NCBI GenBank assembly: GCA_947466005.1
Contig: CANIBV010000068.1
Location: 1-8,643 of the forward strand
DNA from: Spartobacteria bacterium
Lineage (GTDB): Bacteria > Verrucomicrobiota > Verrucomicrobiia > Chthoniobacterales > UBA6821
Length of the DNA stretch: 8,643 bases
Direction of reading: 5' to 3'
The translations under genes were made by a program, and so were the position numbers. Below, one piece after another: positions 1-7,844 of this stretch (the first letter of the stretch is position 1; every line of letters begins with the position of its first letter). Below the pieces are notes generated by a model, which made no database searches, had not been told where the DNA came from, and saw only the letters and a list, made by a program, of their open reading frames with translations.

Positions 1-896
1 GAGACCAATGTGAGCACTCGGACAATCTCGTTAGTGCGGAAGCCGAGGCTTGAGTGGTAGATATCCATAAGTCCCGCCGTGAGGTCCCGGAAGCTCTCGG
101 AAATATCGATCACCTGGGTGAGGTGGTCGTTGCAGTCCCTGAGGTAGACAAGGGTCGAGGACTGCACGATTCCGGAGTCATCCCTGATCAGATGGCCGAT
201 CACTTCCCTGAACGGCCATGCCAGACGCCGCATCTCCAGGAGAACCCGCTTGTTCTGGAAGAGATCCTTGAGGGCCGCCTTGGTGGGATTCCTCATCAGC
301 GTTTCCTCCATCACTTCCGACTCGTTCCCGATCATCTCGAGCACCGGGAAGAAATGGTCGATCACATTGTCGAGAAGGGCGTAGGCCAGAAAGTCTGCAG
401 CTGATTTCCGGACGATGGTTCCCTGCTGGGCAATGCGCTTCCTCACGCCAGTGAACGGATCCTTGCCGTTCTCAGACTGGAAGGTCAGGACGGTATTCCG
501 ATTGAAGAACATGCTCAACTGCTCGACCTCCACGCCGAGATCCCGTTCCGAGTCGGGGTAGATCATCGTGGTGGTGAGGAAGATCCCATCATCGAGTGTC
601 TCCAGTTTAGGTCGCTGCGTCGTGACGATGTCCTCGATCATCAGGGGGCTCAGGCCGAAATGACTCGCGAGCACGCGCACTGTCTCCGTGTCGTTGAGGC
701 CGTCGACATTGATCCAGTTATTCCTCGCGGGATCCAGCGCCAGGATCGCTTCCGAGGTATTGGCGCACCTGATCTCGGTGTACGAATCGGCATCGTATTG
801 GATCATTGAAATCTCCGGAGGCTTCGTTTCCCAGTTCCCCTCGATCTGGAGGGAAGCCGGAGCGGTTCCAGGCTTGTGATAGACTAATCTGATCAT
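1..896 (-). CDS. corA: CorA-family magnesium/cobalt transporter, C-terminus cut off by window edge
   Basis: The reverse frame starting at the ATG at 896-894 stays open for 298 codons to the left edge. The product matches the cytoplasmic part of CorA, the homopentameric Mg2+/Co2+ channel of the inner membrane. Landmarks are HFGLSPLMIEDI (79-90) followed by QRPKLE (94-99), the HFFPVLE stretch (181-187) opening the long helix, RRLAWPFREVI (223-233), and YLRDCNDHLTQVID (251-264) with FRTNEIVRVLTLV (286-298), which leads into the first membrane helix in this family. Both transmembrane segments and the GMN selectivity motif should lie just outside the window, so roughly 50 residues are missing. The ATG overlaps the thiL stop (ATGA, 896-893) and has no clear Shine-Dalgarno sequence, which suggests translational coupling to thiL. 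The family assignment is secure. Whether Mg2+, Co2+ or Zn2+ is the physiological ion cannot be read from this part. Confidence 0.93.
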   Translation of the reverse strand, partial: MIRLVYHKPGTAPASLQIEGNWETKPPEISMIQYDADSYTEIRCANTSEAILALDPARNNWINVDGLNDTETVRVLASHFGLSPLMIEDIVTTQRPKLETLDDGIFLTTTMIYPDSERDLGVEVEQLSMFFNRNTVLTFQSENGKDPFTGVRKRIAQQGTIVRKSAADFLAYALLDNVIDHFFPVLEMIGNESEVMEETLMRNPTKAALKDLFQNKRVLLEMRRLAWPFREVIGHLIRDDSGIVQSSTLVYLRDCNDHLTQVIDISESFRDLTAGLMDIYHSSLGFRTNEIVRVLTLV

Positions 897-1816
897 GGGC
901 GCAGGTGATCGTACCCCTTCGGCAGGGCGGTGGCGAGCGCTCCCGATGGAAGCATCATGCCGATAGGAGTGAGGGCAACATCAGGGCTGGCCTTGGCCCA
1001 ACGGCTTTGAATTCCGGGCCAGAGCTGTGGACGGATGGTCACGAGCAGTTCGTAATCCTCTCCATCCGAGAGAGCCTCCTTGATTGAGCACCCCTTGTGT
1101 AGAGGTAGGCTGTCGGTTGCGATACGGAAGGAACAAAGACTCTCCTTCGCAAGTTTCGGAAGGTCGCTACCCAGTCCGTCGCTGAGATCCATCATGGAGG
1201 TGACTCCTCGCTCGGAGGCAAGCCATGCGCCTTCAGCGATCCGGGGTTGGAAGCGAAGATGGCGTCCGCTCCGAAGCGATCCCCCGAGCTTTCCGGTCAC
1301 GCAGATGAAGTCGCCGGGCTTTGCTCCCGAACGGAGACGAAGGTGTGTTTTCCGAACCTCGCCGTTGAGAGAGACGGAGAGAAAGAGAGGGTTGGGAGAG
1401 CGAACCGTCTCACCCCCGACGATGGAGACGCCGAATGCACGTGCCGCCTTGCCGATCCCTCGATAGAGGCCCCGCCACTCGGTGACGCCCCAGGTGCTTG
1501 GCGCGGCGACGGTGATCATTGCGTGACGGGGGCTTCCCCCCATGGCGGCGATGTCGCTGATCGGGCGGCAGAGGGCTTTCCATCCAACGAGAGGGAGGGG
1601 GGTTCCCCTGGCGAAATGAATCCCCTCCACGAGCGCGTCGGTTTTCAGAAGTTCCAGAGTGCCTGATTTTCCGAAGCCCCGGATCACGGCGCAGTCATCA
1701 CCGATTCCCGTCACCACATCCTCATCAGGGGAGGGGAGCTCTTTGGAGATGAGACGGAGGAGTTCATCCTCCGAGCACGGCTTCAGTATTTTACTCTTGG
1801 AAGTGAGGGGGATCAT
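893..1816 (-). CDS. thiL: Thiamine-monophosphate kinase ThiL
   Basis: ThiL phosphorylates thiamine monophosphate with ATP to give thiamine pyrophosphate, the last step of the pathway, in the cytoplasm. The 307-residue product has the family's usual length and motifs in order: GIGDDCAVI (37-45), the TDALVEGIHF nucleotide/Mg2+ loop (59-68), SDIAAMGG (87-94), GGET (134-137), VTGKLGGS (173-180), DLSDGL (210-215) and DGEDYELL (251-258). Two positions differ from the commonest form: GGET instead of GGDT, and DGEDYELL instead of GGEDYELL. Both changes are conservative, and GGET also occurs in the related PurM family. The ATG at 1816 is the first canonical start in an open frame that reaches back to about 1864. 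No convincing Shine-Dalgarno sequence precedes it. The gene lies 40 nt after the CPBP protease gene and overlaps corA by 4 nt, so it is probably the third gene of a four-gene operon. Confidence 0.93.
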   Translation of the reverse strand: MIPLTSKSKILKPCSEDELLRLISKELPSPDEDVVTGIGDDCAVIRGFGKSGTLELLKTDALVEGIHFARGTPLPLVGWKALCRPISDIAAMGGSPRHAMITVAAPSTWGVTEWRGLYRGIGKAARAFGVSIVGGETVRSPNPLFLSVSLNGEVRKTHLRLRSGAKPGDFICVTGKLGGSLRSGRHLRFQPRIAEGAWLASERGVTSMMDLSDGLGSDLPKLAKESLCSFRIATDSLPLHKGCSIKEALSDGEDYELLVTIRPQLWPGIQSRWAKASPDVALTPIGMMLPSGALATALPKGYDHLRP

Positions 1817-1856
1817 CAGAAAAGAGAAGTGATGGATTCTTTGCTTTCGGAATCTC

Positions 1857-2684
1857 TTATCCCATCACCTCGGGAAAGAAGATCAGGACGGCGATGGTCG
1901 AGGCATTGAAGCAGGCATGCATCGTGATCGGAGCCCAGAGCGATCCCGTCCTCTCATAGAGCAGGCAGAGAATGATGGCCAGGATGCCGAGACCGAGCAT
2001 CGAGGGGAGGTGGACATGGATCGCGGCGAAGAGGAGTGAGGAGGTCAGGAGTGCGGGAAGGCGTCCCCCAAAACGCCGGATCACTCCGTAGAAATATCCT
2101 CGGAAGATGATCTCCTCGGCCACGGGTGCCACGATCACAGCCATGAAGAAAATGGCGGCACGGTGCTTGAGGTCGGGATGTTCTAGGAAATACCTGACGA
2201 TCAACTGGGAGTCATCGGCACTGCCCGACACTTTTTGAACAAGAGCCTGTGCCGCCAGAATCAGGGGGTAGGTAATGATGAGCCAGAGGAGCCCCATCCC
2301 CGCCGCCTTCGGAAAGCGTGCAGGCTCCAGTTGGAAGATCGAGACGGCGGAGAGTCCACGGATCCCGATCACCCCGAAGATGCCTAGGATCAGTGAACTG
2401 TAGACCACGGAGTTCGCGACGATCGCCTTGAGGGTGATCACCTGCGGGGCGTCGAGTGATTGCCAGATCACCGAGATCATCCAGACGGCAAGAACTCCGG
2501 CGCAGAGTGCGTCGGGAATGCCGAACGGCTGAGTGGTCAGCACAGAATGGGAGGAACTGCGGGCTGCCAGCCATCCGTAGAAAGCAAGGAGGACCAGCAG
2601 GGCAACGCCGGTGATCCAGAGCGAGGTGACCGAGTCAGGGGGAGAGGAGATCACAGCCCCGGCAAGAAGGGAGGGATTCATCAC
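1857..2684 (-). CDS. CPBP (CAAX/Abi-type) intramembrane metalloprotease
   Basis: This 275-residue, very hydrophobic protein has about seven or eight likely membrane segments (around 22-40, 60-76, 92-108, 128-148, 176-189, 211-224, 229-244 and 254-270). It carries the conserved motifs of the CPBP family: APVAEEIIFRG (186-196), giving the EExxxR signature at E190, E191 and R195; FAAIH (219-223) with H223 as probable metal ligand or catalytic residue; and HACFN (256-260), the HxxxN motif. In eukaryotes the homologue Rce1 cleaves prenylated CAAX proteins. Bacterial members act in bacteriocin immunity, protein processing or sorting, and most substrates are unknown, so no specific role is claimed. 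The start is either GTG at 2684, giving a GTGA overlap with the sppA stop, or ATG at 2681, sharing one base (TGATG). Neither has a clear ribosome binding site, so translation is probably coupled to sppA. Confidence 0.9.
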   Translation of the reverse strand: MMNPSLLAGAVISSPPDSVTSLWITGVALLVLLAFYGWLAARSSSHSVLTTQPFGIPDALCAGVLAVWMISVIWQSLDAPQVITLKAIVANSVVYSSLILGIFGVIGIRGLSAVSIFQLEPARFPKAAGMGLLWLIITYPLILAAQALVQKVSGSADDSQLIVRYFLEHPDLKHRAAIFFMAVIVAPVAEEIIFRGYFYGVIRRFGGRLPALLTSSLLFAAIHVHLPSMLGLGILAIILCLLYERTGSLWAPITMHACFNASTIAVLIFFPEVMG

Positions 2685-3688
2685 AAAGCGTAGAACGCAG
2701 GCAGTAGATACAGGCGTCCGCTTTCAAGCTTCACGCCTGATGCTCCACCCATGTTCAGATCGAGGTGGATGTCGCTCTTTTCTGAATCTTCAAAGAATCG
2801 CAGCAGCCGACCGAGACCCCGCTTCTTCTCGTAGCGGACGATTTCCGCCCCGGGGGATTTCCCCAGAGTGCGTGCTTTCTCATAGGCATCCTCGATGTAT
2901 CCGAGTTGATCGATCAGCTTGGCGGCGTAGGCATCCTTCCCGCTCATCACGCGGCCGTCGGCTATACCGTCGCGCAGGAGTTCCGGGTCGAGCTTTCGGG
3001 CGGAGGCCACGATGCCGAGGAAGCGGTCGTAGGTCTGCATCACGAGCCCTTGGAAGTAACTCCGCTCCTCCTCGGTGAGGTCGCGTGCGCCATTAAGGGC
3101 GTCCTTGAACTTGCCGCTCTTGAAGATCACCGACTGCAGGCCGATCTTGCCGAAGAGTTCCTTGTAGTTGAGCGTCGAGATGATGACGCCGATGCTGCCG
3201 GTGAAGGTCGTGTCACTGCACATGATCCATGATCCGGCGCAGGCGATGTAATAGGCGGCCGAGGTGCCGATCGAGTTCATGAAGATGACGACCGGCTTCT
3301 TGGCGCTCAGTTTCCCGAGGGCATGGTAGATGGTGTCCCCCGCAGTGACCTCGCCGCCGGGTGAGTCGACGGAGATCACGATGGCCTTCACCTTGGGATC
3401 ATTGGCGGCCTGCTGAAACGCATCCTTCATGTTATTGACCATCGAGTCGCCCGAGGAGGAGCCGCGTCCGAATCCGTAGGAGATAAGGCCATCGAGGGGG
3501 ATCAGGGCGATCTTGTCTTGGCTGTCGTGTCCCGGAACGAGCGTTGTCTCCGTGAACTTCTTCTCCATGATGACATTGGCGGGTCCCGCGCCGCGCGAAC
3601 CAAGGGCGATCAGCAGCACGAGATTAGCGAATAGGCTCAACCCGAGTAACACGATCAAGAACAGGGGGAGGCATCCGGACTTCTTCAT
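2681..3688 (-). CDS. sppA: Signal peptide peptidase SppA, short (36K) type
   Basis: SppA is a membrane-anchored serine protease that degrades signal peptides left after secretion. From the ATG at 3688 the product is 335 residues, the size of the single-domain bacterial form and not the double-length E. coli 67K form. A short KK-containing N-terminus leads into one hydrophobic anchor (about 7-29). The protease domain shows ISVDSPGGEV (105-114), the nucleophile region IGTSAAYYIA (140-149) with probable catalytic Ser143, FTGSIGVI (162-169), and FKSGKFKDAL (189-198) with probable general-base Lys195. The Ser-Lys spacing of 52 equals that of B. subtilis SppA (S147/K199, from memory). The frame can be extended upstream to a TTG at 3784, but those 32 residues contain no other ATG and precede the natural signal-anchor start, so 3688 is preferred. 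It is the first gene of the minus-strand operon and overlaps the downstream CPBP protease gene. Confidence 0.93.
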   Translation of the reverse strand: MKKSGCLPLFLIVLLGLSLFANLVLLIALGSRGAGPANVIMEKKFTETTLVPGHDSQDKIALIPLDGLISYGFGRGSSSGDSMVNNMKDAFQQAANDPKVKAIVISVDSPGGEVTAGDTIYHALGKLSAKKPVVIFMNSIGTSAAYYIACAGSWIMCSDTTFTGSIGVIISTLNYKELFGKIGLQSVIFKSGKFKDALNGARDLTEEERSYFQGLVMQTYDRFLGIVASARKLDPELLRDGIADGRVMSGKDAYAAKLIDQLGYIEDAYEKARTLGKSPGAEIVRYEKKRGLGRLLRFFEDSEKSDIHLDLNMGGASGVKLESGRLYLLPAFYAL

Positions 3689-3711
3689 GAGTCGTAGAGA
3701 GTGGAGGAAGA

Positions 3712-3738
3712 TGACCTTGCGCTCAAGGCGCAAGGTCA
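3712..3738. promoter_or_regulatory. Perfect 10-bp inverted repeat in the sppA leader region
   Basis: TGACCTTGCG (3712-3721) and CGCAAGGTCA (3729-3738) are exact reverse complements separated by 7 nt. The repeat lies 24 bp upstream of the preferred sppA start in the region between divergent genes. It has no T-run on either side, so it does not look like an intrinsic terminator. It could be a repressor operator or a 5'-UTR hairpin. No regulator can be named from the sequence. Confidence 0.45.
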
Positions 3739-3857
3739 GAATGATGAATCCTGATGCAACGGATGCGAAGCAACGGCCAAGCAAGCAAACCTGAAGGCTG
3801 AATTATTGCTGGGCACGCTGCGATATTACTCGGGTTGGGGCTTTATTCAGGTTTAGC

Positions 3858-3876
3858 AGGAGCGCCATGCGCTCCT
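3858..3876 (+). promoter_or_regulatory. 8-bp hairpin holding a Shine-Dalgarno-like AGGAG and an ATG
   Basis: AGGAGCGC (3858-3865) pairs exactly with GCGCTCCT (3869-3876) around a 3-nt loop. The left arm contains AGGAG, and the ATG at 3867 sits in the loop and at the start of the right arm. If 3867 is used as an rsmA start, its ribosome binding site would be buried in this stem. If rsmA starts at 3960 or 3972, the hairpin is simply part of the leader. The pairing is visible directly. A regulatory role is inference. Confidence 0.35.
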
Positions 3877-3959
3877 TTGTGAATAACTTGGGAATAATCG
3901 CGAAAAACTCCCCCCGACACCTTCGAGATCGTGGCTGGCGCAAGTCGCCTCAAGGCTTT

Positions 3960-5339
3960 ATGGATACTCCCATGTCCAAAGCCGAACTCCGCGCCCGTCT
4001 CGATGAGATCGGGGTGCGGCCGAGCAAGATGCTCGGGCAGAATTTCCTCCTCGATACCAACCTCGCCCGCGCCATTGTCGCCGGTTTGGATCCTGCTCCC
4101 GGCGATCACTTGGTCGAGGTTGGCCCCGGCATGGGAGCGCTTACGGTTCACATCCTCGAGTCCCCCGCCAGGCGCATCACACTGATCGAGCGCGACTACC
4201 GGTTGGCGGCCGAACTCCGGGAGCGCTACGCCGCGGAAATCTCCTCCGGTCGACTTGAAATCATCCAGGGTGACGGGGCGAGGGCGGACCTTCGCGCTCT
4301 CTTCGGGTATGGCCCCGTGAAGATGGTGGGGAACCTCCCCTACAGCGCCTCCACAGCGATCATCTCCCACTTCACGGCATCCCTTTCACCCGCATCCAGA
4401 CTGGTGCTCATGGTGCAGAGGGAAGTTGCAGAGCGCCTGGCCGCAGTCCCGGGGCACAAGGATTATGCCGCCCTCACGGTGCAGCTCGGCAGGCGCTGGT
4501 CAGTTAAGAAACTCCGTATCGTTCCTCCTGATGTCTTCTGGCCACGCCCCACCGTCGAGTCGGCCGTGATCGCCGTGAATCAGCGTCCCATCGAGGGCCT
4601 TCCGAACTGCGATCCAGAGCGCTTTTCCGCACTCGTGCGTCAGGGATTTTCCGCCCGCCGCAAGCAGTTGCGCTCACTTCTGGATCTTCCGAAAGAGAGC
4701 TGGGAAGAGTGGTCAGTATCCAAGGGGCATCCTGTTACCGCGCGTGCGGAGGATCTTCCTGTCGATCACTGGTCGGAGCTGGCACTGATGGGGGGTGCTC
4801 CCCGGATCGATGAGCCGGAGGAGATCTTCGATGTGGTCGATGAGCATGACCAAGTGATCGACTCCAAGCGCCGGGATGAGGTCCATGTGAATAACCTGCG
4901 TCACAGAGCCGTTCACATCTGGATTGTAAACGCTCGGGGAGACCTCTTTCTGCAAAAACGATCCCCCTGGAAGCACAACTACCCCGACCTCTGGTGCTCC
5001 AGCACGGCGGGCCATGTCGACTCGGGTGAGAGCTACGAGGAGGCCGGTCATCGCGAGTTAGGCGAGGAGATCGGCATCGACTGCAAGTTGACCAAGTTCT
5101 GGAAGATCGTTGCCTCGCCGGAGACGGGTCACGAGTTCATCGAGTTCTATATCGGCACCTCCGAGGGGCCCTTCCGCTTCGCCCCCGGTGAGGTGGAGAC
5201 TGGGGCCTTCTTCCCGATCGATCAGATCCGTGAGTGGGTGAAGCACACCCCGGAGGATTTCACCCCGGTCTTCAAGATCGTGGCGGGGAAATTTTTGGAT
5301 GAGACAGAGGGACTCATTAAATCCATGAATGTCTCATAA
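3960..5339 (+). CDS. rsmA: RsmA (KsgA) 16S rRNA dimethyladenosine transferase fused to a C-terminal NUDIX domain
   Basis: The N-terminal part is RsmA, which uses S-adenosylmethionine to dimethylate two adjacent adenines in helix 45 of 16S rRNA (A1518/A1519 in E. coli). Counting from the ATG at 3960 (459 residues), it shows LGQNFLLD (25-32), the SAM loop VEVGPGMGALT (52-62), ERD (77-79), QGDGA (103-107), the catalytic NLPY (125-128), VQREVAERLA (152-161), VFWPRPTVESAV (192-203) and FSARRKQLRSLL (230-241). A short linker at about 275-286 leads to a complete NUDIX domain with box Gx5Ex7RELxEExGI at 351-373. Its preceding LRHRAVHIWI stretch resembles IDI/YfcD-like hydrolases. The isomerase cysteine of type 1 IDI is not in its usual place, so true IDI activity is doubtful. 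Start choice is uncertain: 3960 has AAGG 4 nt upstream, 3972 begins MSKAELRAR as homologues do, and 3867 would add 31 residues that look non-conserved. No stop or frameshift separates the two domains. Confidence 0.9.
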   Translation: MDTPMSKAELRARLDEIGVRPSKMLGQNFLLDTNLARAIVAGLDPAPGDHLVEVGPGMGALTVHILESPARRITLIERDYRLAAELRERYAAEISSGRLEIIQGDGARADLRALFGYGPVKMVGNLPYSASTAIISHFTASLSPASRLVLMVQREVAERLAAVPGHKDYAALTVQLGRRWSVKKLRIVPPDVFWPRPTVESAVIAVNQRPIEGLPNCDPERFSALVRQGFSARRKQLRSLLDLPKESWEEWSVSKGHPVTARAEDLPVDHWSELALMGGAPRIDEPEEIFDVVDEHDQVIDSKRRDEVHVNNLRHRAVHIWIVNARGDLFLQKRSPWKHNYPDLWCSSTAGHVDSGESYEEAGHRELGEEIGIDCKLTKFWKIVASPETGHEFIEFYIGTSEGPFRFAPGEVETGAFFPIDQIREWVKHTPEDFTPVFKIVAGKFLDETEGLIKSMNVS

Positions 5340-5357
5340 ATGAGTCATGATGACTCA
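5299..5357 (+). promoter_or_regulatory. Cluster of interleaved inverted repeats across the rsmA-NUDIX stop codon
   Basis: Five short arms can pair in competing ways. ATGAGAC (5299-5305) pairs with GTCTCAT (5331-5337). GACTCATT (5311-5318) pairs with AATGAGTC (5339-5346). TGAGTCA (5341-5347) pairs with TGACTCA (5351-5357) over a 3-nt loop. The last two pairings share an arm and exclude each other. The arms flank the TAA at 5337-5339. No T-run follows, so a standard terminator is unlikely. The final 17-bp palindrome could be a protein binding site upstream of dnaK. Confidence 0.35.
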
Positions 5358-5397
5358 GTTAGCGCTTTCTGAAAAGAGGTTGATTCTATCTATCTAC

Positions 5398-5426
5398 TTC
5401 ACTAACAAGTTGATGTGATTTATTAA
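5398..5426 (+). promoter_or_regulatory. Candidate sigma-70-type promoter for dnaK
   Basis: TTCACT (5398-5403) and TATTAA (5421-5426) each match four of six consensus positions with a 17-nt spacer, and the segment is AT-rich compared with the surrounding coding DNA. A start near 5433 would give a leader of about 30 nt before the dnaK ATG at 5463. No sigma-32-type pair of elements is seen here. The call is weak because hexamers of this quality are common in AT-rich DNA. Confidence 0.3.
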
Positions 5427-5462
5427 TCCATTAGGCACACGCTTTGCTTATTAAGAAGCGTT

Positions 5463-7415
<1,953 letters not shown>

Positions 7416-7452
7416 GTCTCATCCCTCTCCACAAGAATTTAGCAACAAGCCC

Positions 7453-7468
7453 TCCCGCAGGTGCGGGA
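7453..7468 (+). promoter_or_regulatory. Short GC-rich hairpin between dnaK and groES
   Basis: TCCCGC (7453-7458) and GCGGGA (7463-7468) form a perfect 6-bp stem with loop AGGT. It sits 38 nt after the dnaK stop and 44 nt before the groES ATG. No T-run follows, so it is not a standard intrinsic terminator. It may be an mRNA processing or stability element in a dnaK-groES-groEL transcript. The role is inference. Confidence 0.3.
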
Positions 7469-7512
7469 CGGGGTAACCGTTAGAAAACCACAACCATAAG
7501 GAAAAACACACC

Positions 7513-7806
7513 ATGGCAGTAAACATCCAACCTCTCGGTGACCGTGTGCTCGTGCAGACGATCGATGAGAAGGAAGTCAAGAAAGGCGGGATCATCATCC
7601 CTGACACCGCCAAAGAAAAGCCGACAGAGGCCAAGGTCATTGCCCTCGGCACTGGCAAGCTCGACGAAGACGGCAAGAAGATCGCCTTCACCGTCAAGAA
7701 GAACGACATCGTTCTCATCTCCAAGTACGGCGGCACAGAGGTCAAGGTCGACGGCGAGACCTATCTGATCATGCGCGAGGACGACATCCTCGGCATCATT
7801 GGCTAA
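7513..7806 (+). CDS. groES: Co-chaperonin GroES (Hsp10)
   Basis: GroES is the heptameric lid that closes the GroEL folding chamber in the cytoplasm. The 97-residue product is complete and of the usual length. It begins with the conserved IQPLGDRVLV (5-14), continues through KKGGIIIPDTAKEKP (23-37), which contains the mobile loop that contacts GroEL, then KVIALGTG (41-48), and ends with the typical REDDILGIIG (88-97). The ATG at 7513 is supported by TAAGGA (7497-7502), a better Shine-Dalgarno than those of its neighbours, at 10 nt spacing. The leader is A/C-rich. groEL starts 38 nt downstream, so the pair is surely co-transcribed. dnaK lies 97 nt upstream on the same strand and may share the transcript. 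No CIRCE element is visible in front of groES. Confidence 0.98.
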   Translation: MAVNIQPLGDRVLVQTIDEKEVKKGGIIIPDTAKEKPTEAKVIALGTGKLDEDGKKIAFTVKKNDIVLISKYGGTEVKVDGETYLIMREDDILGIIG

Positions 7807-7844
7807 TCCACACAACTTAACCAACCAACACACAGAAGAATATT

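Noticed and set aside
54..404. 116-codon plus-strand frame at the left edge
   Set aside because: The minus strand here encodes an uninterrupted CorA with family motifs throughout, so the plus frame is a shadow.
3689..3784. Upstream extension of sppA to a TTG at 3784
   Set aside because: The 32 extra residues would precede the signal anchor, contain no ATG and include the 10-bp inverted repeat. The ATG at 3688 gives the normal family length and N-terminus.
3843..4370. 175-codon minus-strand frame opposite the start of rsmA
   Set aside because: It covers the conserved RsmA motifs on the other strand and has no recognisable domain of its own.
5299..5346. H-type pseudoknot from interleaved arms
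   Set aside because: The order of arms fits, but only 1 nt (5338) would have to span a 7-bp stem, which is sterically implausible. Alternative hairpins are more likely.
5359..5367. TTAGCGCTT, resembling the left half of a CIRCE operator upstream of dnaK
   Set aside because: It matches 7 of 9 positions of the left half-site, but the sequence 9 nt further on matches only about 2 of 9 of the right half, so there is no inverted repeat.
7453..7468. Intrinsic terminator after dnaK
   Set aside because: The stem is only 6 bp and is followed by CGGGGTAACC, with no run of T.
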